A DNA stretch of 64,000 nucleotides from Flavisolibacter longurius (GTDB lineage: Bacteria > Bacteroidota > Bacteroidia > Chitinophagales > Chitinophagaceae): assembly GCA_014163555.1 (NCBI GenBank), contig JACJGO010000014.1:1-64000 (forward strand). The letters run 5' to 3'. Numbering within the stretch: the stretch's first letter is position 1; each line of letters starts with the position of its first letter. This document shows, one piece after another, positions 7,835-16,894 of this stretch. The notes below the pieces were generated by a model. That model ran no database searches, was not told the DNA's origin, and was given only the letters and a program-made list of their open reading frames with translations. Made by a program: the position numbers and the translations under genes.

Positions 7835-8767
7835 TTACGCGTTAATTTCAAGCCTATATCCTTTGCCACGTATAACAGCAAGCCTTATCGTGGGATCGGG
7901 CTCCAGTTTTTTTCTAAGTTTTGAAATGAACATATCCAGACTGCGGCCTACGATAACCCCTTCATCTTCCCATATCTCTTTCTGCAGCCGGCTTCGCTCT
8001 ATCGCCTCGTTAGGAGAGGCTGCGAATATGCGTAGTACACGGGATTCCGTTTTGGTCAAGTCTATGGTCATTTCATCTATCATGAGCTTATGGGTCTCCG
8101 CATCGAACGACATCGACCCCAACGTAAACCTATTGGTAGAGGGGTTCTGCATTCCGGCAGGGTGATCACCGGGTATAGCAGACCCATTTTCGGGTAAAAC
8201 ACTCCGCTGTTTTGGAGACAGCAAAAGAATGGCTCCAACCAATGCCAAAACTGCCAGACCACCCAGGAGATATCCATTCTTTGCCGTAATAAGCCCTTTC
8301 GGGCCAAATTGAATGTTGATCAGGTAACGGGATGCGGGTTGCGCCCTTCCCAGGCAGGCTATAATGTCATCTTTTTTGTTTCCGGATATAGCATATCCAT
8401 AGGCTACGCTGGAATCGCCACTATTCAGTACGTTAACAACATAATCGCCTGCGAGCGGGTCGTTGGCCAGCAATCGCCTGGTAGTATGAACCAGCGAGTC
8501 GGGGCTAAACGTAAACGCATTTTCAAAGCTGATCTGGTATTCATTGTCGGCGATCTTTATTACCGGTAGTACCCGCGAAGTACTGTCGCCCGACTGTAGA
8601 AGTATTTCATGTCCGACCCGGCGAAGCAAAATTTCCCTTCTGGCAACGTCCAGGTTTTCACTTCCGGTCATGCTGAAAGCCACGCAGATGATTGAGATGG
8701 CCGTGAGTAGCGCTAATCCGCCCAGGTGCTTTCGTCTGACCAGCAACAGAGCCCTTCTAACAAGCAT
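7835..8767 (-). CDS. Membrane-anchored winged-helix regulator
   Basis: A 310-residue protein. A short Arg-rich N-terminus precedes a first membrane segment (about 15-33). Residues 34-164 would be outside the membrane, a second segment spans about 165-184, and the C-terminal 95 residues (212-308) form an OmpR/PhoB-type winged helix. Its helices include LTKTESRVLRIFAASPNE and the recognition region VGRSLDMFISKLRKKL, ending in the wing GKGYRLE. No receiver domain is present. It would sense something outside the membrane and bind DNA while membrane-bound, as ToxR and CadC do, but with two membrane passes and the DNA-binding domain at the C-terminus. It is divergent from an exported protein gene at 8920, a likely target. 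Confidence 0.85.
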   Translation of the reverse strand: MLVRRALLLVRRKHLGGLALLTAISIICVAFSMTGSENLDVARREILLRRVGHEILLQSGDSTSRVLPVIKIADNEYQISFENAFTFSPDSLVHTTRRLLANDPLAGDYVVNVLNSGDSSVAYGYAISGNKKDDIIACLGRAQPASRYLINIQFGPKGLITAKNGYLLGGLAVLALVGAILLLSPKQRSVLPENGSAIPGDHPAGMQNPSTNRFTLGSMSFDAETHKLMIDEMTIDLTKTESRVLRIFAASPNEAIERSRLQKEIWEDEGVIVGRSLDMFISKLRKKLEPDPTIRLAVIRGKGYRLEINA

Positions 8768-8842
8768 AATGTCAAGAAATTATTTACAAAGTTTACACTT
8801 ATTATTTACAATCCAGATTTCTCCGTCAGAACACCATCAACC

Positions 8843-8850
8843 TAGTTTTG
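8843..8850 (+). promoter_or_regulatory. Bacteroidota -7 promoter element
   Basis: TAGTTTTG matches TAnnTTTG exactly. A weak -33 candidate (TTT) lies 22 nt upstream. It points toward the exported-protein gene at 8920, leaving a leader of about 65 nt, and sits in the divergent region shared with the membrane-bound regulator. Confidence 0.5.
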
Positions 8851-8919
8851 TTGTAGCAACTTTAAAAGGATTTGAGCCATCAGGAGACAGTTCAATGTTA
8901 TTTAAAAACTACAAAAAAT

Positions 8920-9462
8920 ATGAAAAAAGTTTTTTATGTACTGCTTTTACCGCTGGTAGTGATAAGCGGAATTGTATTTGCCAATCATGAAAACAAAAAA
9001 GGAACGGCTAAAGAATCAACTCCTAAACCACCCTCTGCAGCTGAAAGGGAAGCCGCATTAATAGCATGGGAGGGAACCCCCGAAGGTATAAAGTTCAAAA
9101 AATGGGAAGCGTCGCCCGCAGGTAAAAAAGTGTATGCCAGTGAGGCCAAAATAAGGAAGTTCATAAGGGATTCTTCCAATATGGAGGGCATTGTCACCTC
9201 TCTTTCTCTTCCGCCAGGCTCACGATTGGGTTTCGGGATAATGGTCAGTATTCAAGGCGACGATTATATTTTAAGTTTTGGGTCGGCTACGCCTAATGAA
9301 TTACAGCAATTGCAAAGCCTGAAAGTGGCCGACAAAATAATTATTAGAAGCCGAACTGTATCGCATGCGCCCAAGTATTCTTATCCCATCGTATCGGGCG
9401 ACTATGTAGAACGAGATCGTAAAATACTTTATAAACGTGCCCCTCGCAAAGGCGGCTGCTGA
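8920..9462 (+). CDS. Exported hypothetical protein
   Basis: A 180-residue protein from ATG at 8920; the frame extends upstream but MKKVFYVLLLPLVVISGIVF is an evident signal peptide. A charged helix (AAEREAALIAWEGTPEG, then a similar WEASPAGKKV) repeats a short WE-x-(T/S)-P-x-G motif near residues 50-75. The second half is strand-rich and ends with a basic, Gly/Cys-terminated tail. No known family. It is transcribed away from the membrane-bound regulator, suggesting a regulator-target pair. Confidence 0.7.
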   Translation: MKKVFYVLLLPLVVISGIVFANHENKKGTAKESTPKPPSAAEREAALIAWEGTPEGIKFKKWEASPAGKKVYASEAKIRKFIRDSSNMEGIVTSLSLPPGSRLGFGIMVSIQGDDYILSFGSATPNELQQLQSLKVADKIIIRSRTVSHAPKYSYPIVSGDYVERDRKILYKRAPRKGGC

Positions 9463-9751
9463 GTAAAGTCTTGATAGAAAGACCTTTATGGAATTTAAAG
9501 GGAAAAAGAGTTAGAAATATCTTTTTTAGCCGACACTTTAAATGAAATTATCCATCTGGCCCTACATTTTTTCTGCATCAGCGAGCAGACGATATTTTTA
9601 CCCGGTGGGCTTTTTATTTTAGATAGTAATAGTAAGAGGATCAAAAAATGATTTACAATGAGATAGTGCTGAAAAAAGAGAAAAAGAGGCATCGACATTA
9701 GCTTGCTTCATCAGTGGCGTGTGTAATATACGCTCAACTACAATCATATAA
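9463..9751. other. Intergenic, nothing recognised
   Basis: About 290 bp, AT-rich, with only short overlapping frames on both strands and no clear hairpin or promoter. It leads into a TPR-like fragment, so this may be decayed coding sequence. Confidence 0.3.
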
Positions 9752-9844
9752 TTCAATTACGAACTAAACTTTTGTCAAAAAGCCATTGCGCTAGACCCAA
9801 GTGACGATGGAGCAAAGGAAGCTATGAAGCGCTTATTGCATTAG
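9752..9844 (+). pseudogene. TPR-repeat gene fragment
   Basis: Thirty codons after an in-frame TAA read QKAIALDPSDDGAKEAMKR, the canonical second helix and following turn of a tetratricopeptide repeat, and end in TAG. There is no start codon and no upstream coding sequence, so this looks like the 3' remnant of a deleted TPR protein gene. Confidence 0.55.
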
Positions 9845-10139
9845 CAGTACACAAGAGTATAGTGTTATAAGCCTGGTAGAAATATTAGTTTGTAACCTTA
9901 TGAAAATATGTCATCAATGTCTTTACTCACCCGTACTGCTGCCATTGTTTTGCCTGGAAACTATGTTTTTCCGTTGCAGACAATTTTTTTGGTTGAAAGA
10001 AAAACTTATTACAGCAGAATGTAAAAGGCTTTAGCACCTTTAGCGTTATTTGTAGCCACTATTCCGGTTAAAGAGAATCAATTAAAACAGCAAATAGCTT
10101 TTACTATTTTCATTGTAAATATTAAAATTAAATTTACAA

Positions 10140-10547
10140 ATGAAGAATACGGAGAAGCTTGTGTTTATGTTGGTCTCCGACCATGATGATCGATTTCTTA
10201 CCTCCAGTACCCTGGAGGAGCTTGGGCACAATGTTCCCATTCGATTTTTGTCAAATTTGGCCGAGTTGTTTGTTGCATTAAAAGAAGAGACTCCTTCCAT
10301 TATCCTTATTGACTATAACCTGGCACCAGATCCGGGCATAGAGGTATTAAAGAAATTGAAAACAGATGAACGATACAATATGATCCCGGTGGTTATTTTA
10401 ACGGACAGCCCGCATTGGCATTATCATGCGCAATGCTATAGCCTTGGTGCAAGCACGGTTATAAAAAAGCCGGATACTATCGAAATGACGACACAAAAGA
10501 TCAATACCTTTTTTAATTATTGGGTCAATGTTGCGGAGACATTTTAA
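10140..10547 (+). CDS. Single-domain response regulator (CheY-like)
   Basis: 135 residues, only a receiver domain. Acidic pocket Asp14/Asp16-17 (SDHDD), phosphoacceptor Asp58 in LIDYN, Thr88 in LTDSP and Lys110 before Pro111 are all present, so it should be phosphorylatable. There is no output domain; it may act by protein contact or in a phosphorelay. No histidine kinase gene is nearby. A near-consensus -7 sequence (TAAATTTA) lies just before the ATG. Confidence 0.85.
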   Translation: MKNTEKLVFMLVSDHDDRFLTSSTLEELGHNVPIRFLSNLAELFVALKEETPSIILIDYNLAPDPGIEVLKKLKTDERYNMIPVVILTDSPHWHYHAQCYSLGASTVIKKPDTIEMTTQKINTFFNYWVNVAETF

Positions 10548-10724
10548 AAACTGCCCACAATAAGAGCTTTATGAAATCGTAATGTGGAGCAAGGGTACGC
10601 CGATAAAGCCACGATGGACCCAACTGATTATTTCAAGTAAATAGAACACTGAATGCCGCAGCCGCCGCCAGCTGTTTACCGTTGTGAAAAACTCAATTCC
10701 TGTTCTTAAATCAATTAACTACGC

Positions 10725-12167
10725 ATGTTTAGATTGCTATTTCTCTTTCTCCAAATCGTTAGTGGCATAACAGCCAGACCACAGGAAGGGAAATTAATTT
10801 TTTATGATGCAACAATAGTTGATGTGCAAAGCGGCAAACTGCTGGCCCACAAGGAAGTCATTGTGTCGGGGGGAAAAATTTTGCGTGTTCAACCTATCTC
10901 GAAAAGCACAGCCCATAAAGATGCCCAAATCATAAATGCGAAAGGTAAATTTATTGTTCCGGGGTTTTGGGATATGCATACGCATGTATTGATGGAAAAT
11001 AATTACCGGTGGCAGTTTCCCTTGCTTCTTGCCAATGGGATTATTGGAATACGAGAAATGTGGGGCCGGAATATGCGACTCGCAGATAGTCTCAAAAAAG
11101 AAATGACAAATGAAAGGTTGCCTTATTTTCATTTTACCGCTCCAGGTCACATAATTGACGGTAAAAGCGTTTTTTATCCTGGCCAACTTTCTGCACCGGA
11201 TACAACCACAGCTATCCGCCTTGTCGATTCATTGATTCGTGAAAAAGTAGATTTTATAAAAATTTACAGTTATCTGGACGAAGAGGTATTTGAAGCCATT
11301 GCAAAACGGTGTAGGCAAATGAAAATACAGTTGGCAGGCCACGTTCCGCATACGGTTTGGGTTTCGAAAGCTGCAGCGGCGGGAATGGCAAGTATGGAAC
11401 ATCTCTACGGCTTTCTTATCGAAGCCTGCGCATATCCCGATTCTGCAATGATGTTTAGAAAAACTGCATCAGTCAATTTTGAAAAAGGCATGCCAGCTAA
11501 ACTTCGAATCCTAAACGCCAGGGCAGGGGAAACTTTCATGCTGAAGCATTTTTCTGAAAAAAGAATGCGGGCTCTTGCCAGAACGTTAAAAAAGCACAAT
11601 ACTTATGTTGTGCCAACAGTGGTTACTAACCGGGGAAAATACTTTGCCAATGATACGGTGTTTACGAATGATAAAAGGATGGAATTCCTGACTGAGGATG
11701 TGAGGTCTTATTGGAAAGAGACAGTAAAAACCGACCTGGCAAATTACTCATCGGAAGACTGGCAAAACTTTCGTAAGCGGAATGAAGTGGAGAAAACGAT
11801 AATCAAGATTCTTGCTGAGGAAAGCGTAAATATTATGGCAGGAACCGATTTTGATAATCCCTTTGCTTTCCCTGGCTTTGGCTTGCACGATGAAATTGCC
11901 TTATATGTAGCATTTGGCATGAAACCAATTGATGCTTTGCGGACGATTACAATCAACCCTGTCAGGTATTTGAATATGACGGATTCTTTAGGCACCATAC
12001 AAAATGGAAAACGAGCGGATTTTGTCTTACTAAATGGGAACCCGCTGACCGACATTGCCCAAACAAAAAACATATTTGCTGTTATGCACAATGGAAAATT
12101 ATACACCGCCGGTGAACTGGAAGAATTAAAAGCTAATGTTCGAAGGAGAAATAAGTTAACCAACTAG
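10725..12167 (+). CDS. Exported amidohydrolase-family protein
   Basis: 480 residues with a hydrophobic N-terminus and probable signal peptide. Metal-dependent amidohydrolase (imidazolonepropionase/prolidase-like branch): HxH at 85/87 in DMHTHV, AGHVPH and MEHLYG supplying further histidines, and the catalytic Asp in GTDFDNPF near residue 370. The C-terminal GxxADFVLL strand completes the composite beta domain. The substrate is probably a cyclic amide or small peptide and cannot be assigned. It stands as a single gene with more than 150 bp on each side. Confidence 0.85.
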   Translation: MFRLLFLFLQIVSGITARPQEGKLIFYDATIVDVQSGKLLAHKEVIVSGGKILRVQPISKSTAHKDAQIINAKGKFIVPGFWDMHTHVLMENNYRWQFPLLLANGIIGIREMWGRNMRLADSLKKEMTNERLPYFHFTAPGHIIDGKSVFYPGQLSAPDTTTAIRLVDSLIREKVDFIKIYSYLDEEVFEAIAKRCRQMKIQLAGHVPHTVWVSKAAAAGMASMEHLYGFLIEACAYPDSAMMFRKTASVNFEKGMPAKLRILNARAGETFMLKHFSEKRMRALARTLKKHNTYVVPTVVTNRGKYFANDTVFTNDKRMEFLTEDVRSYWKETVKTDLANYSSEDWQNFRKRNEVEKTIIKILAEESVNIMAGTDFDNPFAFPGFGLHDEIALYVAFGMKPIDALRTITINPVRYLNMTDSLGTIQNGKRADFVLLNGNPLTDIAQTKNIFAVMHNGKLYTAGELEELKANVRRRNKLTN

Positions 12168-12390
12168 TTTTCCTTTGTAAAGTTATGAGAGGATATATGC
12201 AGCACTTCGGTTTGCTGCAAGACAGGCTGACAAATGAAACTACACGGATAAATCACTATTTTTCTACTGAACAAAGGTTAATCTGGAACGATATATAATG
12301 CCAATACCGATAGCAAGCCGATGAACATTAAGCCGCAAGTGGTATATTTACTGGGACGCATAAAATGTATACGGAAACAAATAATATACA

Positions 12391-13017
12391 GTGAAATACG
12401 TTATCACAATTTATCTTCTTAGCTGTTCCATCCTGCTAGCAGCACAACCTAAAAAACGGCTTTATACGCAAGCAGAAAATGAAAAGATGTTGCGGCTTCT
12501 GGATTCTACTCACAGGGAGTTGTTTAGCGTTGCGAATGCACTCAGTGACTCGCAATTTTTTTACCGTATAGATACTGCTACCTGGTCAGCAAATGATATT
12601 GTTGAACATTTGGGGCTTATCGATGAAGGATATGTACGGGAGTTGTGGTTTACACTGGCCCAACCCGGATTCCCGGAAAGTTATACCGACTCCACCAGGG
12701 GAGGCGACGAGAAAGCACTTGCTTATGCCACACAACCGGAAAAGGGAAAAGCAAGAGGAACAAATTTGCCCCGCAACAGGTATTGCAATAAACAGACTTG
12801 TTTGCGAATCTTTACTGATGCCAATGACCTGGCAAAGGAGTTTTTCACGGTAAATGCATCAAAGGATCTCAGAAGGCATTATGTTTTCAGAAGGGATAAT
12901 AAAGGGGTGCGTACCATCAGAGATGCCCATCAACTGGGTTTACTTCTTGTAGCCCATCGCATGCGGCATATCGATCAGCTAAAGAAAATAGTATCTGATA
13001 GCAGGTTTCTGAATTGA
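12391..13017 (+). CDS. Exported DinB-like protein
   Basis: 208 residues from a GTG start giving a clear signal peptide (VITIYLLSCSILLAAQ). The DinB/YfiT-like four-helix metal-binding fold is indicated by EHLG (His73) in helix 2 and by HRMRHIDQL near the C-terminus, which together supply the three-His site. Most DinB relatives are cytosolic thiol transferases or hydrolases; export is the unusual point. The function is unknown. A hairpin AGGACT/AGTCCT at 13031-13053 may end the transcript. Confidence 0.75.
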   Translation: MKYVITIYLLSCSILLAAQPKKRLYTQAENEKMLRLLDSTHRELFSVANALSDSQFFYRIDTATWSANDIVEHLGLIDEGYVRELWFTLAQPGFPESYTDSTRGGDEKALAYATQPEKGKARGTNLPRNRYCNKQTCLRIFTDANDLAKEFFTVNASKDLRRHYVFRRDNKGVRTIRDAHQLGLLLVAHRMRHIDQLKKIVSDSRFLN

Positions 13018-13241
13018 AGCAATATCGATCAGGACTCAATTTTCTTCAGTCCTTTAAAATTGACGGTACGTTCATCTCCGGCATCCCATTCACCAGCACA
13101 ATTTTGCAATTGTTGCATAAATACCATTACTTAACTTGACAATTATCTCGGTATCCGAGAGCCCTTTCCAGAACCGCACTGCTGCCAATGCTACAACTAA
13201 GAGATGGTTCAACGTTAATGGTAACCCTACATAACATAGAA

Positions 13242-14213
13242 ATGAAAAGAGGCCTGCTATTTTTACCCATTCTCGCTGCATTGATGTTTTTTATTGGAAA
13301 CAATGTTAGCTCCCAAACGCTAGTAAACAATAAGGTTCTTTGGACAGCAGATTCGAGTCCTGACGGAAAGTATATAGCAGTTGGCGGAAATATAGATTCA
13401 CTGAACATCTATTTGTCAGATAGCCTACAACTCTTTGCATCGTTTCCTATCCATAACACCATTACATCCATAAAATGGCACCCTGATAAAAACTTGTTGG
13501 CATTTGCCACGCAAACATCAAAAAACAAGGTGAGTATACTGGATTTTGATGCTGGCAATATCATTGAATTGGAGGGCGTCTCTCCAGAGGGAGCCAGGGG
13601 AATAGACTGGAACTTCACTGGAGAGTTCCTGGCTGTAGGCGACAACGATGGACAGATTGCAATCTTTGGGGTTGATGGGCGTCTGGTTCGTAAAATTCAG
13701 CATAACAACACAAAGAGTATAACATCAATTGATTGGCATCCAAAGAAGAATATTTTTATTACTGTTGGAGATAAGATAAGAGTTTTTGATATCAGTGGAA
13801 GTTTACTAAAAACAATCATTCATCGCAATGAAGAAGCACTTCTATTGTGTGTAGCCTGGCACAAGTCAGGCAAATTTTTTGTCACCGGTGATTATGGTGA
13901 CAATATATTTAAGCATAAGCCTTTGTTACAGTTCTGGAATTTAAAGGGCGAATTGATAAAGTCAATTAATATCAGCAAAGGTGAATACAGAAACATCAGA
14001 TGGAACCCGCAAGGGGATCGGTTAGCCTCTGCAAGCGATGCATTGCGAATATGGGATAAGAATGGAATACTTCTTCACGAAGGAGGTTCGAAAGACTTTC
14101 TCTGGGGTATTTCTTGGAATATGAATGGCAGCAGAATTGTTACATCAAGCAAAGAACAAGACATTGTTATCTGGGACAATATGGCAAGACTGGTCAGTGC
14201 AAAACAAAAATAG
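13242..14213 (+). CDS. Exported WD40-repeat protein
   Basis: 323 residues; ATG at 13242 gives the signal peptide MKRGLLFLPILAALMFFIG. Seven repeats of about 40 residues each carry a W-(H/N/T)-x-x-G/K-x-(L/F) strand motif, for example KWHPDKNLLAFAT, DWHPKKNIFITVG and SWNMNGSRIVTSS, and end in IWD-type dipeptides, giving a seven-blade beta-propeller. Such proteins scaffold protein-protein contact; the partner is not evident. It is in a row of exported single genes. Confidence 0.8.
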   Translation: MKRGLLFLPILAALMFFIGNNVSSQTLVNNKVLWTADSSPDGKYIAVGGNIDSLNIYLSDSLQLFASFPIHNTITSIKWHPDKNLLAFATQTSKNKVSILDFDAGNIIELEGVSPEGARGIDWNFTGEFLAVGDNDGQIAIFGVDGRLVRKIQHNNTKSITSIDWHPKKNIFITVGDKIRVFDISGSLLKTIIHRNEEALLLCVAWHKSGKFFVTGDYGDNIFKHKPLLQFWNLKGELIKSINISKGEYRNIRWNPQGDRLASASDALRIWDKNGILLHEGGSKDFLWGISWNMNGSRIVTSSKEQDIVIWDNMARLVSAKQK

Positions 14214-14382
14214 TTTGAGCATCTACATGGACGTGACGCAAGTGGAGAACATCGAACAAATGCTCAGGGCCTTGATCCTTATTGTACACCATGCATCAGG
14301 ATACCCAGAAACACTATTTATCGGCCTTCCTTGTCATGACTTTTTTTAACACTCTGACTTCAAAATTCTCATTGCCTATATT

Positions 14383-15474
14383 GTGCTAAATCTGCAAGCT
14401 GTTGTGACCAATTATATTATTCTTTTTGTCCTATTGGTTTATGGAACTCACCTTTGTGCCCAGGAAAACCAGGCAAAGACAGATGACGTACAGGTAGCGC
14501 TGGCTTATAAAAAAGCAAAGGCAGACTTTCTCCGGTTTGAAGATGTTCATGGTAATTTTATTCAAACTCGAAACATCCGCATGCACTATCTTACCTGGGG
14601 ACATTCATCCGGTATTCCCCTGATTTGGGCACATGGCAGCTTCAGCAATGCCTACGAATTGCTGCCGGTTGCTGACTCATTGGTAATAGCAGGTTATTAT
14701 GTGATAGGTATAGATTATTATGGTCATGGCCAGACTCCGATTCCTGCCCACGAAGTTTCCTTGCACCATGTGGCAGATGATATTGCCGACCTGATGGATC
14801 ATCGTAAAATAAAGAAAGCGGTAATCGGGGGCTGGTCAAGAGGATGTGCAGTTGCTACCGCTTTTTACGATGCTTATCCTGACAGGGTATTGGGTCTTGT
14901 GCTGGAAGACGGCGGTTCCGTGGCGATGAATAATTTTTACCACCGTTTGAGCGAAGACTCATTGCAAAAGAGAGTAAGTCGGATCTACTACAAGGAAGTG
15001 ATAGATTCCCTCTATTTAAGTGAGCGGGCAGCTTACCGTGTTATGTTTGATACAAGTGTAAAAAGTAGCCAATTTGATAACCTGGCCTGGATTCAGAAAA
15101 CCGGAGACGGGAGATGGGGTATCGGGCATGGATTGTTCAAGTTGTTTAACATGCAGACTCCAAAACAATTCATCGACAACATCCAACGATCTACTGCTGT
15201 TCCGCTATTTGCCGCTTCTGCAGCTGTGTTAGAGCCCAGGATCATTTATAGGAATTTACATGTCCCGATGCTCATTTTGGATCCTATAAGTAAAGACGAC
15301 CTGCAACCATTTGAGCAGCAAAATGCAGCGTTGCAAAGGATGTACCCACATTTGGTTAGTCACAAGATTTACGAGAACACGGGACACAATATTCACTTCG
15401 AACGAAAAAACGAATTTATTGCTGATTTGGGAGCGTTTCTGAAGAGAATAAATAAGTACTCCAACGTAAAATGA
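14383..15474 (+). CDS. Exported alpha/beta hydrolase
   Basis: 363 residues from GTG with a signal peptide ending near GTHLCAQ. Alpha/beta-hydrolase core: HGSFSNAYE oxyanion strand, nucleophile Ser152 in GGWSRG, and catalytic His in TGHNIHFE near residue 338. The cap region (about 190-290) is rich in charged helices. The family includes esterases, haloalkane dehalogenases and epoxide hydrolases; nothing here selects one. A signal peptide places it in the periplasm. Confidence 0.85.
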   Translation: MLNLQAVVTNYIILFVLLVYGTHLCAQENQAKTDDVQVALAYKKAKADFLRFEDVHGNFIQTRNIRMHYLTWGHSSGIPLIWAHGSFSNAYELLPVADSLVIAGYYVIGIDYYGHGQTPIPAHEVSLHHVADDIADLMDHRKIKKAVIGGWSRGCAVATAFYDAYPDRVLGLVLEDGGSVAMNNFYHRLSEDSLQKRVSRIYYKEVIDSLYLSERAAYRVMFDTSVKSSQFDNLAWIQKTGDGRWGIGHGLFKLFNMQTPKQFIDNIQRSTAVPLFAASAAVLEPRIIYRNLHVPMLILDPISKDDLQPFEQQNAALQRMYPHLVSHKIYENTGHNIHFERKNEFIADLGAFLKRINKYSNVK

Positions 15475-15676
15475 TCGCCCGAACGAATAACAACAGTTTT
15501 GTAATAGCTGGTTGAGTTATTCAGGTATGCCTGATTATCTTTATTGATAAACTGTAGGTTGATTAAGGTGCAGAATACTGGTACTCGGTGGCTTCACAAA
15601 TCTGTTTTACAAAAGCGGTTATTGTAACGAATGGCAACACAAAACTTACAAGTGACAACCGATCGAATAAAAATGT

Positions 15677-16225
15677 ATGAGAAAGATAATAGCTGCTATC
15701 AATATGACAATTGACGGAATCTTCGACCATACAGCGGGTATTCCGGATGAAGAAATACATCAGCATTATACAGAATTATTAGGGCAGGGGGACGCCATTC
15801 TATATGGCAGAAAAACGTATCAACTTATGGAATTCTGGCGAACCCTGTTAGTAAATCCTTCCGAAGAAAAATCAATGAATGATTTTGCCGTGGCAATAAA
15901 CAAAATTCCCAAAATTGTATTTTCCCGCACGTTGGAAAACGTGGAATGGGAAACCGCAACCCTGGCAAAGCATGATTTGAAAGAAGAAGTTTTAAAACGT
16001 AAGCAGCAATCGGGTAAAGACATTTTCGTCGGCAGCCGGAGCTTACTAATACAATTACTGAAACTTGATTTGATTGATGAATTCCAGCTTTGTATTTATC
16101 CCGTCATAGCAGGAAGCGGTGAGCTGTTATTTGAAACCATAAACGACAGAACTATTTTTAAACTAATAAAGGCCAAAATCTTTAAGGGAGGTGCGGTAAT
16201 CCTTTACTATGAACCGGAAAAATAA
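15677..16225 (+). CDS. Dihydrofolate reductase / RibD C-terminal family
   Basis: 182 residues. The start MRKIIAAINMTIDGI and the segments GDAILYGRKTYQ, KIVFSRTLENVEW, DIFVGSRSLL and ELCIYPVIAGSGELLF are characteristic of the stand-alone RibD-C/DHFR-fold proteins common in Bacteroidota. They bind NADPH; true substrates are mostly unknown. No riboflavin or folate gene is nearby, so a role in those pathways is not implied. Cytosolic. Confidence 0.85.
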   Translation: MRKIIAAINMTIDGIFDHTAGIPDEEIHQHYTELLGQGDAILYGRKTYQLMEFWRTLLVNPSEEKSMNDFAVAINKIPKIVFSRTLENVEWETATLAKHDLKEEVLKRKQQSGKDIFVGSRSLLIQLLKLDLIDEFQLCIYPVIAGSGELLFETINDRTIFKLIKAKIFKGGAVILYYEPEK

Positions 16226-16523
16226 TGTGGAAAGAGCGGATTGTCGATAAGGTTATATCAAATACCTAACTGCTTGGTCTTGGGTAGTTACATGTGCAAT
16301 GTTCAACTCTCTTCTCCAATAGAATTGTAGGGCTAAATCTATCCGCATTCAACTTTACGGAAGTAGGTAGCTTTTCCATGATTAACGGGATTGGGAAAAC
16401 AAGCCCAGTAGCGATTAGGGGTATCCGGAATACTTTTGAAATGCATTCTTAGTTTTAAGGTTTAGGTGTTTTTAAGATCTACGTATTAATTATAAATTTT
16501 TAAATTCATACCAAGAATAGATT

Positions 16524-16742
16524 ATGTCATTTCAAGCCTATATTGACAATATAAAAGCCAAAACAGGCAAGACGCCTGCTGACTTTAAAAAGCTGGCTGA
16601 AGAAAAAGGTTATATTATTGACGGAAAGCTGAATCCTGGAACGAAGGCTACAGAAATCTCAAATTGGCTAAAAGAAGAATTTGCCTTAGGCCATGGGCAT
16701 TCAATGGCAATATATGCCAGTTTCAAAGGGAAAAAAGAATAA
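16524..16742 (+). CDS. DUF4287 domain protein
   Basis: 72 residues, complete. MSFQAYIDNIKAKTGKTP, a central EEKGYI segment and the C-terminal GHGHSMAIYA motif are the DUF4287 signature. Members are small cytosolic proteins of unknown function, sometimes fused to DUF5655. It stands alone, in an AT-rich surrounding. Confidence 0.85.
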   Translation: MSFQAYIDNIKAKTGKTPADFKKLAEEKGYIIDGKLNPGTKATEISNWLKEEFALGHGHSMAIYASFKGKKE

Positions 16743-16894
16743 CGGAAACGCTACGAACGGCCACCAATTTATTGGCAATCGTTATTTCGCTGACCTTACA
16801 ACTGCGCCAAGTCAGTTAGACAATCGACCACGATCCTGTAACGCGTTAGGAAAACTGCTTTCTTTGCGGCAATTCATACTTTATAATTGATTTC

